Shown in pieces: positions 1 to 7,102 of a stretch of 64,000 bases of DNA (position 1 is its first letter; each line of letters begins with the position of its first letter). The DNA is taken from positions 1 to 64,000 of the forward strand of contig JAUHYK010000005.1 in the NCBI GenBank assembly GCA_030426465.1, in the 5' to 3' direction. Made by a program: the position numbers and the translations under genes. Origin of the DNA: Alphaproteobacteria bacterium. Lineage in GTDB: Bacteria > Pseudomonadota > Alphaproteobacteria > Caulobacterales > Parvularculaceae. Under the pieces are notes generated by a model. That model did not search any database, was not told where the DNA came from, and was given only the letters and a program-made list of their open reading frames with translations.

Positions 1-583
1 CAGCGGCAGAGTCACCCGCAGCGTTAACGCCTGTCGACCCGGTAGTGTCCAGGCCGACGACTGCTGCGCCAGCCGTCGTTTCGAGGCTGTAAGCGTCGAC
101 AGAGATCGTGCTCGCCGTCACATTGCCGGATGCATCACGGTCAAGCGAGGCGAGGAAGTCTGTCGAATCAGCGCCTTTGAGGAAGTTCAGGCCGTTGAAC
201 TGCGCCGCTTCGACGATGCCGTCGATCTGATCGCGAAGCTGTCCGATATCCGTCTGAATCTTCGTGCGGTCTACGTTATCTTCCTGAGCAGCCACGATGA
301 GACCTTTCATCTCAACGAGCAGTTCAGATACTTTTTCAGCCGCACCACGTGCGACGCCGACCGAGGCGCTGCCGAGGTTGAGCGATTGGTTGATGGCTTC
401 AAAGCCTTTCACGTCCGACTGCATGACCGTGGAGATCGCGAAGATCGCCGCGTTGTCTTTGGCGTTCGAGACCTTTTTACCGGTCGAGATTTGCTCTTGA
501 ACCATGTTCAGGCCTTTGTTGACCGAACGAAGGTTCTGCAGCGCTACCATGGCGGATGTGTTGGTGAGAAGACTATTCGTCAT
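1..583 (-). CDS. Flagellin, N-terminal part (runs off window)
   Basis: Filament subunit exported by the flagellar type III apparatus. Reading leftward from the ATG at 581-583, the frame is open for 194 codons to the window edge, so the C-terminal half is missing. The N-terminus (MTNSLLTNTSAMVALQNLRS) and the following KGLNMVQEQISTGKKVSNAKDN stretch are the classic D0/D1 helical domain of bacterial flagellins; the region after residue 120 becomes Thr/Ala/Gly-rich as in the variable D2 domain. Residues MKGLIVAAQEDNVDRTKIQTDI also fit D1. It is upstream of the flgN/flgJ-like genes and reads in the same direction, with a 215-bp leader region between. Which flagellin paralogue this is cannot be decided. 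Confidence 0.93.
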   Translation of the reverse strand, partial: MTNSLLTNTSAMVALQNLRSVNKGLNMVQEQISTGKKVSNAKDNAAIFAISTVMQSDVKGFEAINQSLNLGSASVGVARGAAEKVSELLVEMKGLIVAAQEDNVDRTKIQTDIGQLRDQIDGIVEAAQFNGLNFLKGADSTDFLASLDRDASGNVTASTISVDAYSLETTAGAAVVGLDTTGSTGVNAAGDSAA

Positions 584-645
584 TTTTAGACTCCAGTTGG
601 ATCGTTGTTTTAACGGTCCGACCTCGCGATGGAGATGCCGGGAGC

Positions 646-666
646 CCCGCAATGTAGTTTTGCGGG
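646..666 (-). other. Hairpin in the flagellin leader
   Basis: CCCGCAA (646-652) and TTGCGGG (660-666) are perfect inverted repeats around a 7-nt loop, lying 63-83 bases upstream of the flagellin start on the transcribed strand. Flagellin leaders in Caulobacter relatives are targets of the post-transcriptional regulator FlbT; whether this hairpin plays that role is inference. The rest of 584-798 has a second short inverted repeat (GCAACC/GGTTGC, 715-730) and no gene. Confidence 0.35.
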
Positions 667-798
667 ATTTATGAGCCATTTTAGCCCGCGGCAGGCCGTT
701 TAAGCATGTCCGCAGCAACCACGCGGTTGCAGTAGATCACGTATATAACGCAGGAAATAACAAGCGTTTAAAAAGTATGGTTTCAAAAGTATTTAGAA

Positions 799-1182
799 TT
801 ATGCTTTTGCGACAATTGTGGACGCATCGGGATTGCGCAAGGCGCCGCCGCCACGTCCGTAGGCTCCGGTGTTCAGTTCAGCTTCACGTATTTTTTTAAG
901 GCGCGAACGCGCCTCACGAACACCTTGTGCGGTCGCTTTCAGAATAGCCGCGTTCTCTTCAGCCTTCTGGCGTACAAACTCAAGTTCCTGAATGATCTGC
1001 TCACTTAACTCAGAGGCTTCCATAGCCTGTGCAGCTTCATCGAATTCTGCGAGCAAGGATTCCTTTTGCGCCGTCAGTGAAGCGACTTGCTCGAAAGCGC
1101 GTTTGCCAATAGCAAGACTTTCGGATTCAGTGATCTTTTTCAGCTGTGCGATAATGGTCTTAATCTTATCAAGCGGTTTCAC
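799..1182 (-). CDS. FlgN/FlbY-like flagellar protein
   Basis: Small 127-aa, almost wholly helical protein rich in Ala, Glu and Lys, with heptad-like spacing throughout residues 5-100 and a Gly-rich tail (YGRGGGALRNP). Size, helical character and position directly after the rod-binding gene match the FlgN-type export chaperones, called FlbY in Caulobacter, which escort hook-associated proteins. The start is GTG at 1180-1182, sharing one base with the TAG stop of the upstream gene, so translation is probably coupled. Assignment rests on composition and context rather than on diagnostic residues. Confidence 0.6.
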   Translation of the reverse strand: MKPLDKIKTIIAQLKKITESESLAIGKRAFEQVASLTAQKESLLAEFDEAAQAMEASELSEQIIQELEFVRQKAEENAAILKATAQGVREARSRLKKIREAELNTGAYGRGGGALRNPDASTIVAKA

Positions 1183-1484
1183 TAGAGCTTTTCCTTCAAC
1201 TGCCGGTAAACTTGATCAGCGAGGCCGAAGCCGCCTTTTTCGGCGATCCCTTCAGCGTAAGTCTGGACAAGCATTGATGAGAAAGCTTCGCCGCCGATGC
1301 CACTATCGCTGGCCATGGCTTTGTCGAGGCCGGCATGGGTCAACATTTCCTTGATGAAAACAGCTTCAAACTCCTGCGCGGTCTTGCGCAGAGCCGCATC
1401 TTGTTTTGCCGCCGTATTATTAGCCTCACGCACCTTTTCGGCTGTGTTGGCGTTTACGACAAGGCTCAGGCTGGCGGCGTTCAT
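1182..1484 (-). CDS. Rod-binding protein (FlgJ N-domain, CheL type)
   Basis: 100-aa single-domain rod-binding protein that helps assemble the flagellar rod in the periplasm. The motif FEAVFIKEMLTHAGLDKAM followed by GGEAFSSMLVQTYAEGIAEKGGFGLAD is the FlgJ N-terminal signature; the C-terminal muramidase domain of enterobacterial FlgJ is absent, as is usual in alphaproteobacteria, where the gene is often called cheL. The frame is open to 1580, but the ATG at 1482-1484, preceded by a GGAGCG ribosome site, gives the expected length and avoids overlap with divergent fliK. It begins a flgJ-flgN pair. Confidence 0.85.
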   Translation of the reverse strand: MNAASLSLVVNANTAEKVREANNTAAKQDAALRKTAQEFEAVFIKEMLTHAGLDKAMASDSGIGGEAFSSMLVQTYAEGIAEKGGFGLADQVYRQLKEKL

Positions 1485-1509
1485 TGGAGCGCTCCGGATA
1501 GGAAAAATT

Positions 1510-1516
1510 TTAACCA
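1510..1516. promoter_or_regulatory. Possible CtrA half site between flgJ and fliK
   Basis: TTAACCA in the 81-bp divergent gap between the flgJ-like gene and fliK matches seven of the eight bases of the CtrA half site TTAACCAT known from Caulobacter. The same heptamer recurs in the fliL/fliF divergent gap. A seven-base match can arise by chance; it is supported only by its position in two flagellar promoters. Confidence 0.3.
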
Positions 1517-1565
1517 ACCTAGGCCGCGTAACTAAAAAATAAGTTATCAAACGTAGAAAAGCTTT

Positions 1566-2972
1566 ATGGAAAACACGCAACTGTCACTGTTAAATGCGCT
1601 CTTCGGCGGTAAAACGCCCGGTGAGGCGCTTCTCCTTGAAAAAACATTCACTGCTGAAGGTGAGGCAGAGCAGGATCCACAGGCATTTTTTTCATTTCTT
1701 GAAAGCCTTACGGCGACTGCAGTAGAAACTGGTGAAGAAACTCTTAATGCAACGATGCCGTCAAAAGATGCAACGTCTTTTCAGGGGCTTAACGTTGAGG
1801 TGTTGAGAAAATTGCTTGGCGATGAGGTTTTGTCAGGCGATGGCGCTGCGATAGAAGCCACGACTTTTGTCGTCGCCGAGCCACAAGCGCCGGCGATGGT
1901 TGACGTCTCACCATTGCAAACCAATCGGATTGACCCTTCGGTAAAAGCCGTCCCTGAGGAGGCACTCGTCGCGCCGGTAGTCAACAATGCTTCAACGGCG
2001 GTCCCCGCCGTATCGACGCCTATAGGACCTGTTATATCCACACCCGCTAAACCGGTAACCGTAACGGCATCCCCTGTAGGCTCAGCAATTGAAGTTGCGC
2101 CGCCTTTTACGAACTCATCCCAATCAGCTCCAATCTACACCGCCGCGACTAAAGCGCCCGGATTTGTAGACCCGGCCACACCCCCCATTGAACCGGCTCA
2201 GTCTGATGTCACGGTAACGAAAACGCAGCCGGCAAGCCCGGCAGAGACTGTTATCGCGGGGACGCAGGCGCAAACTGTTGCTTCCGTTGACATTAAGCCC
2301 GCCAAAAAGGCGCTTCCTACCCAGGCGTCTCCTGTTGAGCCAGGCGTCGTTGACACTGGGCGGCGCCCGGAATTTCATCTAGATCAACCGCAGATAAAGA
2401 CACCCGAAGGCAATCTTAAAGCGCACAATAATGGCGCGACCGTGATTGCCGACAATGCCGCGCCGGAAGCGCTTATCCATTCCGCGTTGACGCGTGAGGG
2501 GGAACCCGGCGGTTTTGACAGAATGGCGTCAAGCCGATTTGAAACGACCTCCCAAGCTGTTGAGCGGAATGTGCACCTTAACCCGGTGCGTGATCAAATT
2601 GTCGCTGCCGTCGCCTCGCGCCCTGGTGAAGCGAAATTGGAAATACGTCTTGATCCACCGGAACTCGGTAGGGTGTTGATTGGTTTTGAGCGTGACGGCG
2701 CCGATATTGTGCGTGCTGTTGTTACAGCAGACTCACCGGACACGCTTGACCTGATGCGCCGTAACGCTGATGTTTTTCAACGTGCGCTAGAGCAGCAAGG
2801 CTTTTCCAATCTCGACCTTCAATTCGCCGATAGGGGCGCGCGTGAAGATGCGCAGGAAAACCCTAGCGATAATGCCCGGCTGTTCGCTTTGGCGGATGAA
2901 GAGACCGGCGCCACAGCATTGGCGGAGCAAGGCCCAAGGGTTGCGCTCGGCCGCCTCGATCGCCGGTTATAG
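1566..2972 (+). CDS. fliK: Flagellar hook-length control protein FliK
   Basis: 468-aa secreted molecular ruler that stops hook growth and switches export to filament substrates. Residues about 60-330 are a low-complexity Pro/Ala/Thr/Val linker, as expected for the ruler part. Residues about 335-430 form the conserved Flg_hook domain: RDQIVAAVASRPGEAKLEIR, then LDPPELGRVLIGF and a helix ending in FQRALEQQGFSNLDL. The ATG at 1566 lies after an A-rich leader. It is divergent from flgJ and 24 bases upstream of flgD, so the two are probably one transcript. Confidence 0.9.
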   Translation: MENTQLSLLNALFGGKTPGEALLLEKTFTAEGEAEQDPQAFFSFLESLTATAVETGEETLNATMPSKDATSFQGLNVEVLRKLLGDEVLSGDGAAIEATTFVVAEPQAPAMVDVSPLQTNRIDPSVKAVPEEALVAPVVNNASTAVPAVSTPIGPVISTPAKPVTVTASPVGSAIEVAPPFTNSSQSAPIYTAATKAPGFVDPATPPIEPAQSDVTVTKTQPASPAETVIAGTQAQTVASVDIKPAKKALPTQASPVEPGVVDTGRRPEFHLDQPQIKTPEGNLKAHNNGATVIADNAAPEALIHSALTREGEPGGFDRMASSRFETTSQAVERNVHLNPVRDQIVAAVASRPGEAKLEIRLDPPELGRVLIGFERDGADIVRAVVTADSPDTLDLMRRNADVFQRALEQQGFSNLDLQFADRGAREDAQENPSDNARLFALADEETGATALAEQGPRVALGRLDRRL

Positions 2973-2996
2973 GCGCCGTTTTCAAGGAGACCGCTC

Positions 2997-3689
2997 ATGC
3001 AAGCATCCCCGACTGTTTCCCCGTTTAATCCATTGCCTAGTGCTGGGCAGCAATCCAATAGCGGCGGTGCGACCAGAAGTTCGAGCAACGCGACGTTGGA
3101 GTCCGTGGACTTCGAGAACTTTTTGACATTGTTGACAGCCCAGCTTCGCAACCAGGACCCGCTTGACCCTTCAGATTCGACCGAATTCGTAGCACAGCTC
3201 GCGCAATTCACCTCAGTCGAGCAGTTGGTCAACGTCAATAATAAGATCGATGACCTGGCGAGTGCGCTGGTGGCCGAGGGCATCGACAAATTTGCAAGCT
3301 GGATCGGCAAGCAAGCTGAAGTCGCTTCTGCGCCCGCTTATTTCGATGGTGCAACACCTGTTGACTATCGCTTTTCCGGGAACAGTAAAGCTACGAGAGT
3401 AGAGACGGTCATCACAAGTTCCACCGGTAAGGAAGTAACGCGTTTTCCATCCCTGAATGGCTCTGTGACTCAAAGCTGGAACGGCAAGGTCGACGGACAG
3501 CCTGTTTCAGTGGGATCTTATGCTGTGACTGCGCTCTATTATGATAGCCAAGACAATCTGGTTGGCGAAGAGATCGCTAACACGTTTGGCGGTGTACAGG
3601 CAGTTCGCCTGGACGATGGGGATACGAAAATAGTTCTCAATGGCGGGGTTGAATTGAGACCAGAGCAAGTGTTAGGGCTCGGGCAATAA
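2997..3689 (+). CDS. flgD: Flagellar hook-capping protein FlgD
   Basis: 230-aa scaffolding cap needed for polymerisation of the hook protein. The N-terminal signature FENFLTLLTAQLRNQDPLDP followed by STEFVAQLAQFTSVEQLVN is diagnostic for FlgD; residues about 105-200 fit the FlgD Ig-like and tudor-like region (VDYRFSGNSKATRVETVI; GSYAVTALYYD). A ribosome site (CAAGGAGACC) lies just before the ATG. The gene follows fliK closely and is closed by a strong rho-independent terminator. No flgE lies next to it in this window. Confidence 0.93.
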   Translation: MQASPTVSPFNPLPSAGQQSNSGGATRSSSNATLESVDFENFLTLLTAQLRNQDPLDPSDSTEFVAQLAQFTSVEQLVNVNNKIDDLASALVAEGIDKFASWIGKQAEVASAPAYFDGATPVDYRFSGNSKATRVETVITSSTGKEVTRFPSLNGSVTQSWNGKVDGQPVSVGSYAVTALYYDSQDNLVGEEIANTFGGVQAVRLDDGDTKIVLNGGVELRPEQVLGLGQ

Positions 3690-3717
3690 GAAGATATTTT
3701 TCAATTTCTGGCTCAAT

Positions 3718-3747
3718 AAAAACGCCGCCTTAGGGCGGCGTTTTTTT
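3718..3747. terminator. Rho-independent terminator between flgD and fliL-like gene
   Basis: Stem AAACGCCGCC / GGCGGCGTTT with loop TTAG, followed by a run of seven T in the rightward direction and preceded by a run of A, so it can also act leftward. It separates the convergent fliK-flgD and fliL...flgH-fliL transcripts. Confidence 0.9.
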
Positions 3748-3778
3748 CGGCTTTTCAATTGAAAAGATTTAATAGTGA

Positions 3779-4291
3779 TCAGTAATTCTGAATACCAAGA
3801 TCAAGTATAAGAACATTGAGCGCCGCATCGCCCATAATTTCGCGGCTAGTCTCCAAGAGGGCAGCCTTCATCATTTCCATCTTATCCACGTCTTCGAGCA
3901 TTTGGGGGAGCATATCTTCGCCGGCGAGCGCAAGTAGGCGCGTTAAAATAGCGTCACGCAGGCGTGGTTCTAAAGAATAAACGCTCTCGCCTTGAGAATT
4001 GTCGACCTCAATATTGATGTCGAGAATAACCATGGACTTGGGTTTGCCACGGCGCACTACAGGTACGACAAACTGTCGTGAGAATTTCATGTAGCTGGTG
4101 CTGCCAGTATCTTCTTCGCCGTGTCCTCCGCCTTTTTTCTTTTTCTCCTTGCCATGACCTTCGGCGTCGTCCTCATGTGCGGCTTCCTTGTCGCCGCCGC
4201 CGGACATCATGGATTTTGCAAAAAAACCGCCGCCGCCGCCGACGACGCCGGCGATTACGATTACAATTACGGGTAGCAGTTTCTGGAGCAT
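3779..4291 (-). CDS. FliL-family flagellar basal-body protein (paralogue 2)
   Basis: 170-aa inner-membrane protein: one N-terminal membrane segment (residues about 5-28, LLPVIVIVIAGVVGGGGGFF), a charged His/Lys/Glu linker (HEDDAEGHGKEKKKKGGGHG), then a periplasmic FliL domain (residues about 68-170) with the typical RLRDAILTRLLALAGEDML region. FliL proteins surround the stator units and stabilise them. It is the last gene of the leftward flagellar operon, 12 bases after flgH. A second, longer FliL-family protein starts the same operon at 12434. Which of the two is the orthologue of characterised FliL is not settled. Confidence 0.75.
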   Translation of the reverse strand: MLQKLLPVIVIVIAGVVGGGGGFFAKSMMSGGGDKEAAHEDDAEGHGKEKKKKGGGHGEEDTGSTSYMKFSRQFVVPVVRRGKPKSMVILDINIEVDNSQGESVYSLEPRLRDAILTRLLALAGEDMLPQMLEDVDKMEMMKAALLETSREIMGDAALNVLILDLGIQNY

Positions 4292-4303
4292 GAAGGCGTC
4301 CTC

Positions 4304-5065
4304 TTAGAAGGGCGAGACCATATCTATGATCTGCTGGCCGTAACGCGCGCGTTGCATGTCGGAGATCTGTCCCCGGCCGCCATAGGAAATCCGCGCATCG
4401 GCTATTTTGTCATAGGTGATCGTATTATTGCGGGCGATGTCTTCAGGACGGATGATCCCGGCGACGAGAAGTTCACGCAGCTCGTAATTCACCCGTATCT
4501 CCTGACTCCCCGTGATAGCGAGATGGCCATTGGGCAGCTCATTAATAACTGTTGCGGCGACACGTAGAGTGATTTTTTCCTCGCGTTTGATCTGCCCATC
4601 GCCGGACGAAGAAGTTCCGGAGCTTGTTCCAATTGCGGGATCAAGCGTGGCGCCATTTGGCAAAATGTCTTCCGCGAGCGAGTTGAGACCGAACAAATTT
4701 GACACCGCCATATCGTCGGAAGAGCTGCGCGAGCGTGTTGTGGAATTCTTGATTTCAGCTTCCTCATCGATCTCGATGACCACGGTGACGATGTCCCCCA
4801 TGGAGCGCGCACGGCGGTCGCCGAAGAGAGAGGAGGGGCCGGAGCGCCAGAGCGACGCTGTCGTTATTTTCGCATCGGTTGGATGTTCTGCCTTTGGCGG
4901 CACGTCATAACGGCGCGGGTCGGGGGCCGGCATCGGATTGCGCATATCGCCTACTGGGGAGATGCTTGGCGGATTGAACATGTGGTCAAGACGCGACGAG
5001 CACCCGCCCACAGTCAGAAGAGGCGCCAGCATGGGAACGGCAAGGAGAAAAAGTTTTCTGGTCAT
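4304..5065 (-). CDS. flgH: Flagellar L-ring lipoprotein FlgH
   Basis: 253-aa outer-membrane ring protein around the flagellar rod. A lipoprotein signal with lipobox VGGC (Cys at about residue 22) is followed by the FlgH core: SLWRSGPSSLFGDRRARSMGDIVTV (split here for brevity as SLWRSG, FGDRRAR and GDIVTVVIEI), then LRVAATVINELPNGHLAI and the C-terminal ISYGGRGQISDMQ motif. Length is normal for the family. It overlaps the end of flgA by four bases (ATGA), so the two are translationally coupled. Confidence 0.95.
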   Translation of the reverse strand: MTRKLFLLAVPMLAPLLTVGGCSSRLDHMFNPPSISPVGDMRNPMPAPDPRRYDVPPKAEHPTDAKITTASLWRSGPSSLFGDRRARSMGDIVTVVIEIDEEAEIKNSTTRSRSSSDDMAVSNLFGLNSLAEDILPNGATLDPAIGTSSGTSSSGDGQIKREEKITLRVAATVINELPNGHLAITGSQEIRVNYELRELLVAGIIRPEDIARNNTITYDKIADARISYGGRGQISDMQRARYGQQIIDMVSPF

Positions 5066-5565
5066 TGCGTCACCGCTTTGTTAGGGCCGGTGATGACGGC
5101 CGTCAGGATTATTTTGGAGCTAAGATTCATAACACGCACACTGTCGCCCACGGCGCCGGCGTCGAGGGCGCGGCCTTCCGTTGAAATCATGAGCGGACCG
5201 CGCACGAATTCCAGCTGGACAATTGCGTTGCGGTTTACGACCGTAGGCGGGCCCACATCATTAGGAGACAGCATTTTGCCTTGGTAGATTGCGCGCTTGA
5301 GCTCAAGGCCCACGAAGAGATCGAGCGCGTTGGCGTTATCGCCTTCAATAAGGAGGTCAGAGCTGTGTAGAACCGATCCTGCGCGCAGATTTTGCGCTGC
5401 GCGGACAACAGTTGGTTTTTTTTCTGCTGGCAGCACAGACGTCATAAGAAGGTCGTCCGCCCCCGGGCGAGTAGTCTGGGGCGTTGCTGCGGCGACTTGT
5501 TGTTGCGCGCCTGCCGGTGCGCCAAGCGCGGCTATAAGAGCAATGGCGGAAAGAGTGTGTTTCAT
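5062..5565 (-). CDS. flgA: Flagellar P-ring assembly chaperone FlgA
   Basis: 167-aa periplasmic chaperone for the P-ring protein FlgI. It begins with a Sec signal (MKHTLSAIALIAALGAPAGA, cleavage near residue 20). The remaining SAF-like domain has VVRAAQNLRAGSVLHSSDL, LKRAIYQGKMLSPNDVGPP and a C-terminal VGDSVRVMNLSSKIILTA, all characteristic of FlgA C-domains. The protein is short compared with enterobacterial FlgA and keeps mainly the SAF/FlgA-C part. No flgI is present in the window. Confidence 0.9.
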   Translation of the reverse strand: MKHTLSAIALIAALGAPAGAQQQVAAATPQTTRPGADDLLMTSVLPAEKKPTVVRAAQNLRAGSVLHSSDLLIEGDNANALDLFVGLELKRAIYQGKMLSPNDVGPPTVVNRNAIVQLEFVRGPLMISTEGRALDAGAVGDSVRVMNLSSKIILTAVITGPNKAVTQ

Positions 5566-5570
5566 GTATC

Positions 5571-6356
5571 TTACCGGATCCGCGTCGCCGAGCTGAGCAT
5601 TTCGTCAGCAGCGGAGATCACTTTTGAATTAAGTTCGTACCCACGCTGCGCCTCGATCATGTCAGCGATCTGCGCAACGACGTCGACAGAGCTTTCTTCC
5701 AGGAAACCCTGACGGAGCGTGCCGCGGCCATCGAGCCCGGGCTCTCCCTGAAGCGGCGAACCGGAGGCCTGCGTCTCGCGATAGAGATTGCCGCCCAGGG
5801 CTTCGAGACCCTTTTCATTGACAAATGTCGTTAGGGTAAGGGTGCCGATTTGTTGTCCTGCGGTCTGACCGTCAAAATAGACAAAGACTTCGCCGCTATT
5901 GTTGATAGTGATAGAGCGCGCATCCTGTGGAATAGTGATATTGCCGGCGAGCGGATATCCGTCATTGTTGACGATCAGTCCTTCACCGGTTTTCTTGAAC
6001 GTACCGTCGCGCGTGAACGCCGGATCGCCTGAAGGCAGGGTCACTTCGAAATAGCCATGGCCTTCGACGGCGAGATCAAGGTCGCCGCCGGTCTGACGCA
6101 GAGATCCTTGCGCATGGTTGACCGAGATCGCAGCGGTTCTCACGCCAAGTCCAATTTCTACACCGGAAGGCACGACAAGACCTGTCGAGGACGAAATCGC
6201 CCCTGGCGCGCGCAATTGTTGATAATGCAGATCGGCGAATTCAGCGCGCCGCGCATCATAGGCGGTGGTGCTCATATTTGCGATATTGTTCGACACGACC
6301 TCGACGCGCTTTTGTTGTGCGTCCATGCCTGTGGCGGCGATTCTCAGAGCCTGCAT
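5571..6356 (-). CDS. flgG: Flagellar distal rod protein FlgG
   Basis: 261-aa rod subunit. The N-terminus (MQALRIAATGMDAQQKRVEV) with VSNNIANMSTTAYDARRAEF is the FlgG rod signature, and the C-terminus carries the paired helix LEESSVDVVAQIADMIEAQR followed by YELNSKVI. A GGAGGCCATA-type ribosome site precedes the ATG. The gene is 29 bases downstream of flgF and 5 bases upstream of flgA in the operon. Confidence 0.96.
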   Translation of the reverse strand: MQALRIAATGMDAQQKRVEVVSNNIANMSTTAYDARRAEFADLHYQQLRAPGAISSSTGLVVPSGVEIGLGVRTAAISVNHAQGSLRQTGGDLDLAVEGHGYFEVTLPSGDPAFTRDGTFKKTGEGLIVNNDGYPLAGNITIPQDARSITINNSGEVFVYFDGQTAGQQIGTLTLTTFVNEKGLEALGGNLYRETQASGSPLQGEPGLDGRGTLRQGFLEESSVDVVAQIADMIEAQRGYELNSKVISAADEMLSSATRIR

Positions 6357-6385
6357 GTTATGGCCTCCTTAAAATTTGTGCGCCT

Positions 6386-7102
6386 TTAGCGGCGTCTCAT
6401 GGCTTCTACGGTCTTCGCGATCCGCTCATCTTCATCCTGCATGAGCTGTTGGTTAAGCTCATACGCGCGTTGTACCTCAATCAGGCGAGAGACCTCGATA
6501 ACGGCGTTGACGTTCGATCCTTCAATGAAGCCCTGGCGAATTTTCGCGAATTCAACGGGCTGATAGTCTTCATCCGAGCGCAATAAATTGTCGCCTTCAC
6601 GGGCGAGGGCGGTCGGGGAGGCGGTCACAACGCCGAGCTTGCCGATCGGTGCGCCATCGGCTGCGATCGTTCCATCGGGCGCGATCGTGATATTGTTGGC
6701 GCCGGCGGGAATTGCGACGGGCGAGCCGCCATCGCCAAGCACGCGATTGCCGTCTTGCGTAACCAGCTGGCCTTCGGCGTCAACAAGGAAACTCCCCATA
6801 CGCGTCAGGCGTTCTCCACGCGGTGTATCGATGAGAAAATACCCTTCACCGTCAATAGCGACATCGAAAGCGGACCCTGTGCTGGCGAGGGAGCCTTGGG
6901 TCGTATCGAAAAAGTGCCCGGCCACATTCGTTTGAGACAGGGAGCGGTCCTGGGTTTCCAGGCGCTGAACATATTCCGAGAAGACATAGCCTTCGCGGCG
7001 ATAACCAGCAGTAGAGGCGTTCGCGATATTATTCGCGATGGAGTTCATCTCCTTCATGAGGCCCGACTGCTTTGAAAGGGCGGTGTAAACGGCGTTGCTC
7101 AT
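6386..7102 (-). CDS. flgF: Flagellar proximal rod protein FlgF
   Basis: 238-aa rod subunit related to FlgG but shorter in the middle domain. N-terminal LMKEMNSIANNIANASTAGY and C-terminal FIEGSNVNAVIEVSRLIEVQ are the flanking rod/hook helices. The ATG overlaps the stop of the upstream 806-aa gene by four bases, showing tight coupling within the operon. Order flgF-flgG-flgA-flgH is the common alphaproteobacterial arrangement. Confidence 0.92.
   Translation of the reverse strand: MSNAVYTALSKQSGLMKEMNSIANNIANASTAGYRREGYVFSEYVQRLETQDRSLSQTNVAGHFFDTTQGSLASTGSAFDVAIDGEGYFLIDTPRGERLTRMGSFLVDAEGQLVTQDGNRVLGDGGSPVAIPAGANNITIAPDGTIAADGAPIGKLGVVTASPTALAREGDNLLRSDEDYQPVEFAKIRQGFIEGSNVNAVIEVSRLIEVQRAYELNQQLMQDEDERIAKTVEAMRRR

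Noticed and set aside
680-712. Sigma-54 promoter for flagellin (GG-N10-GC in CGGCCTGCCGCGGGC on the lower strand)
   Set aside because: Only the dinucleotide spacing fits; flanking bases do not match the consensus and the segment is simply GC-rich.
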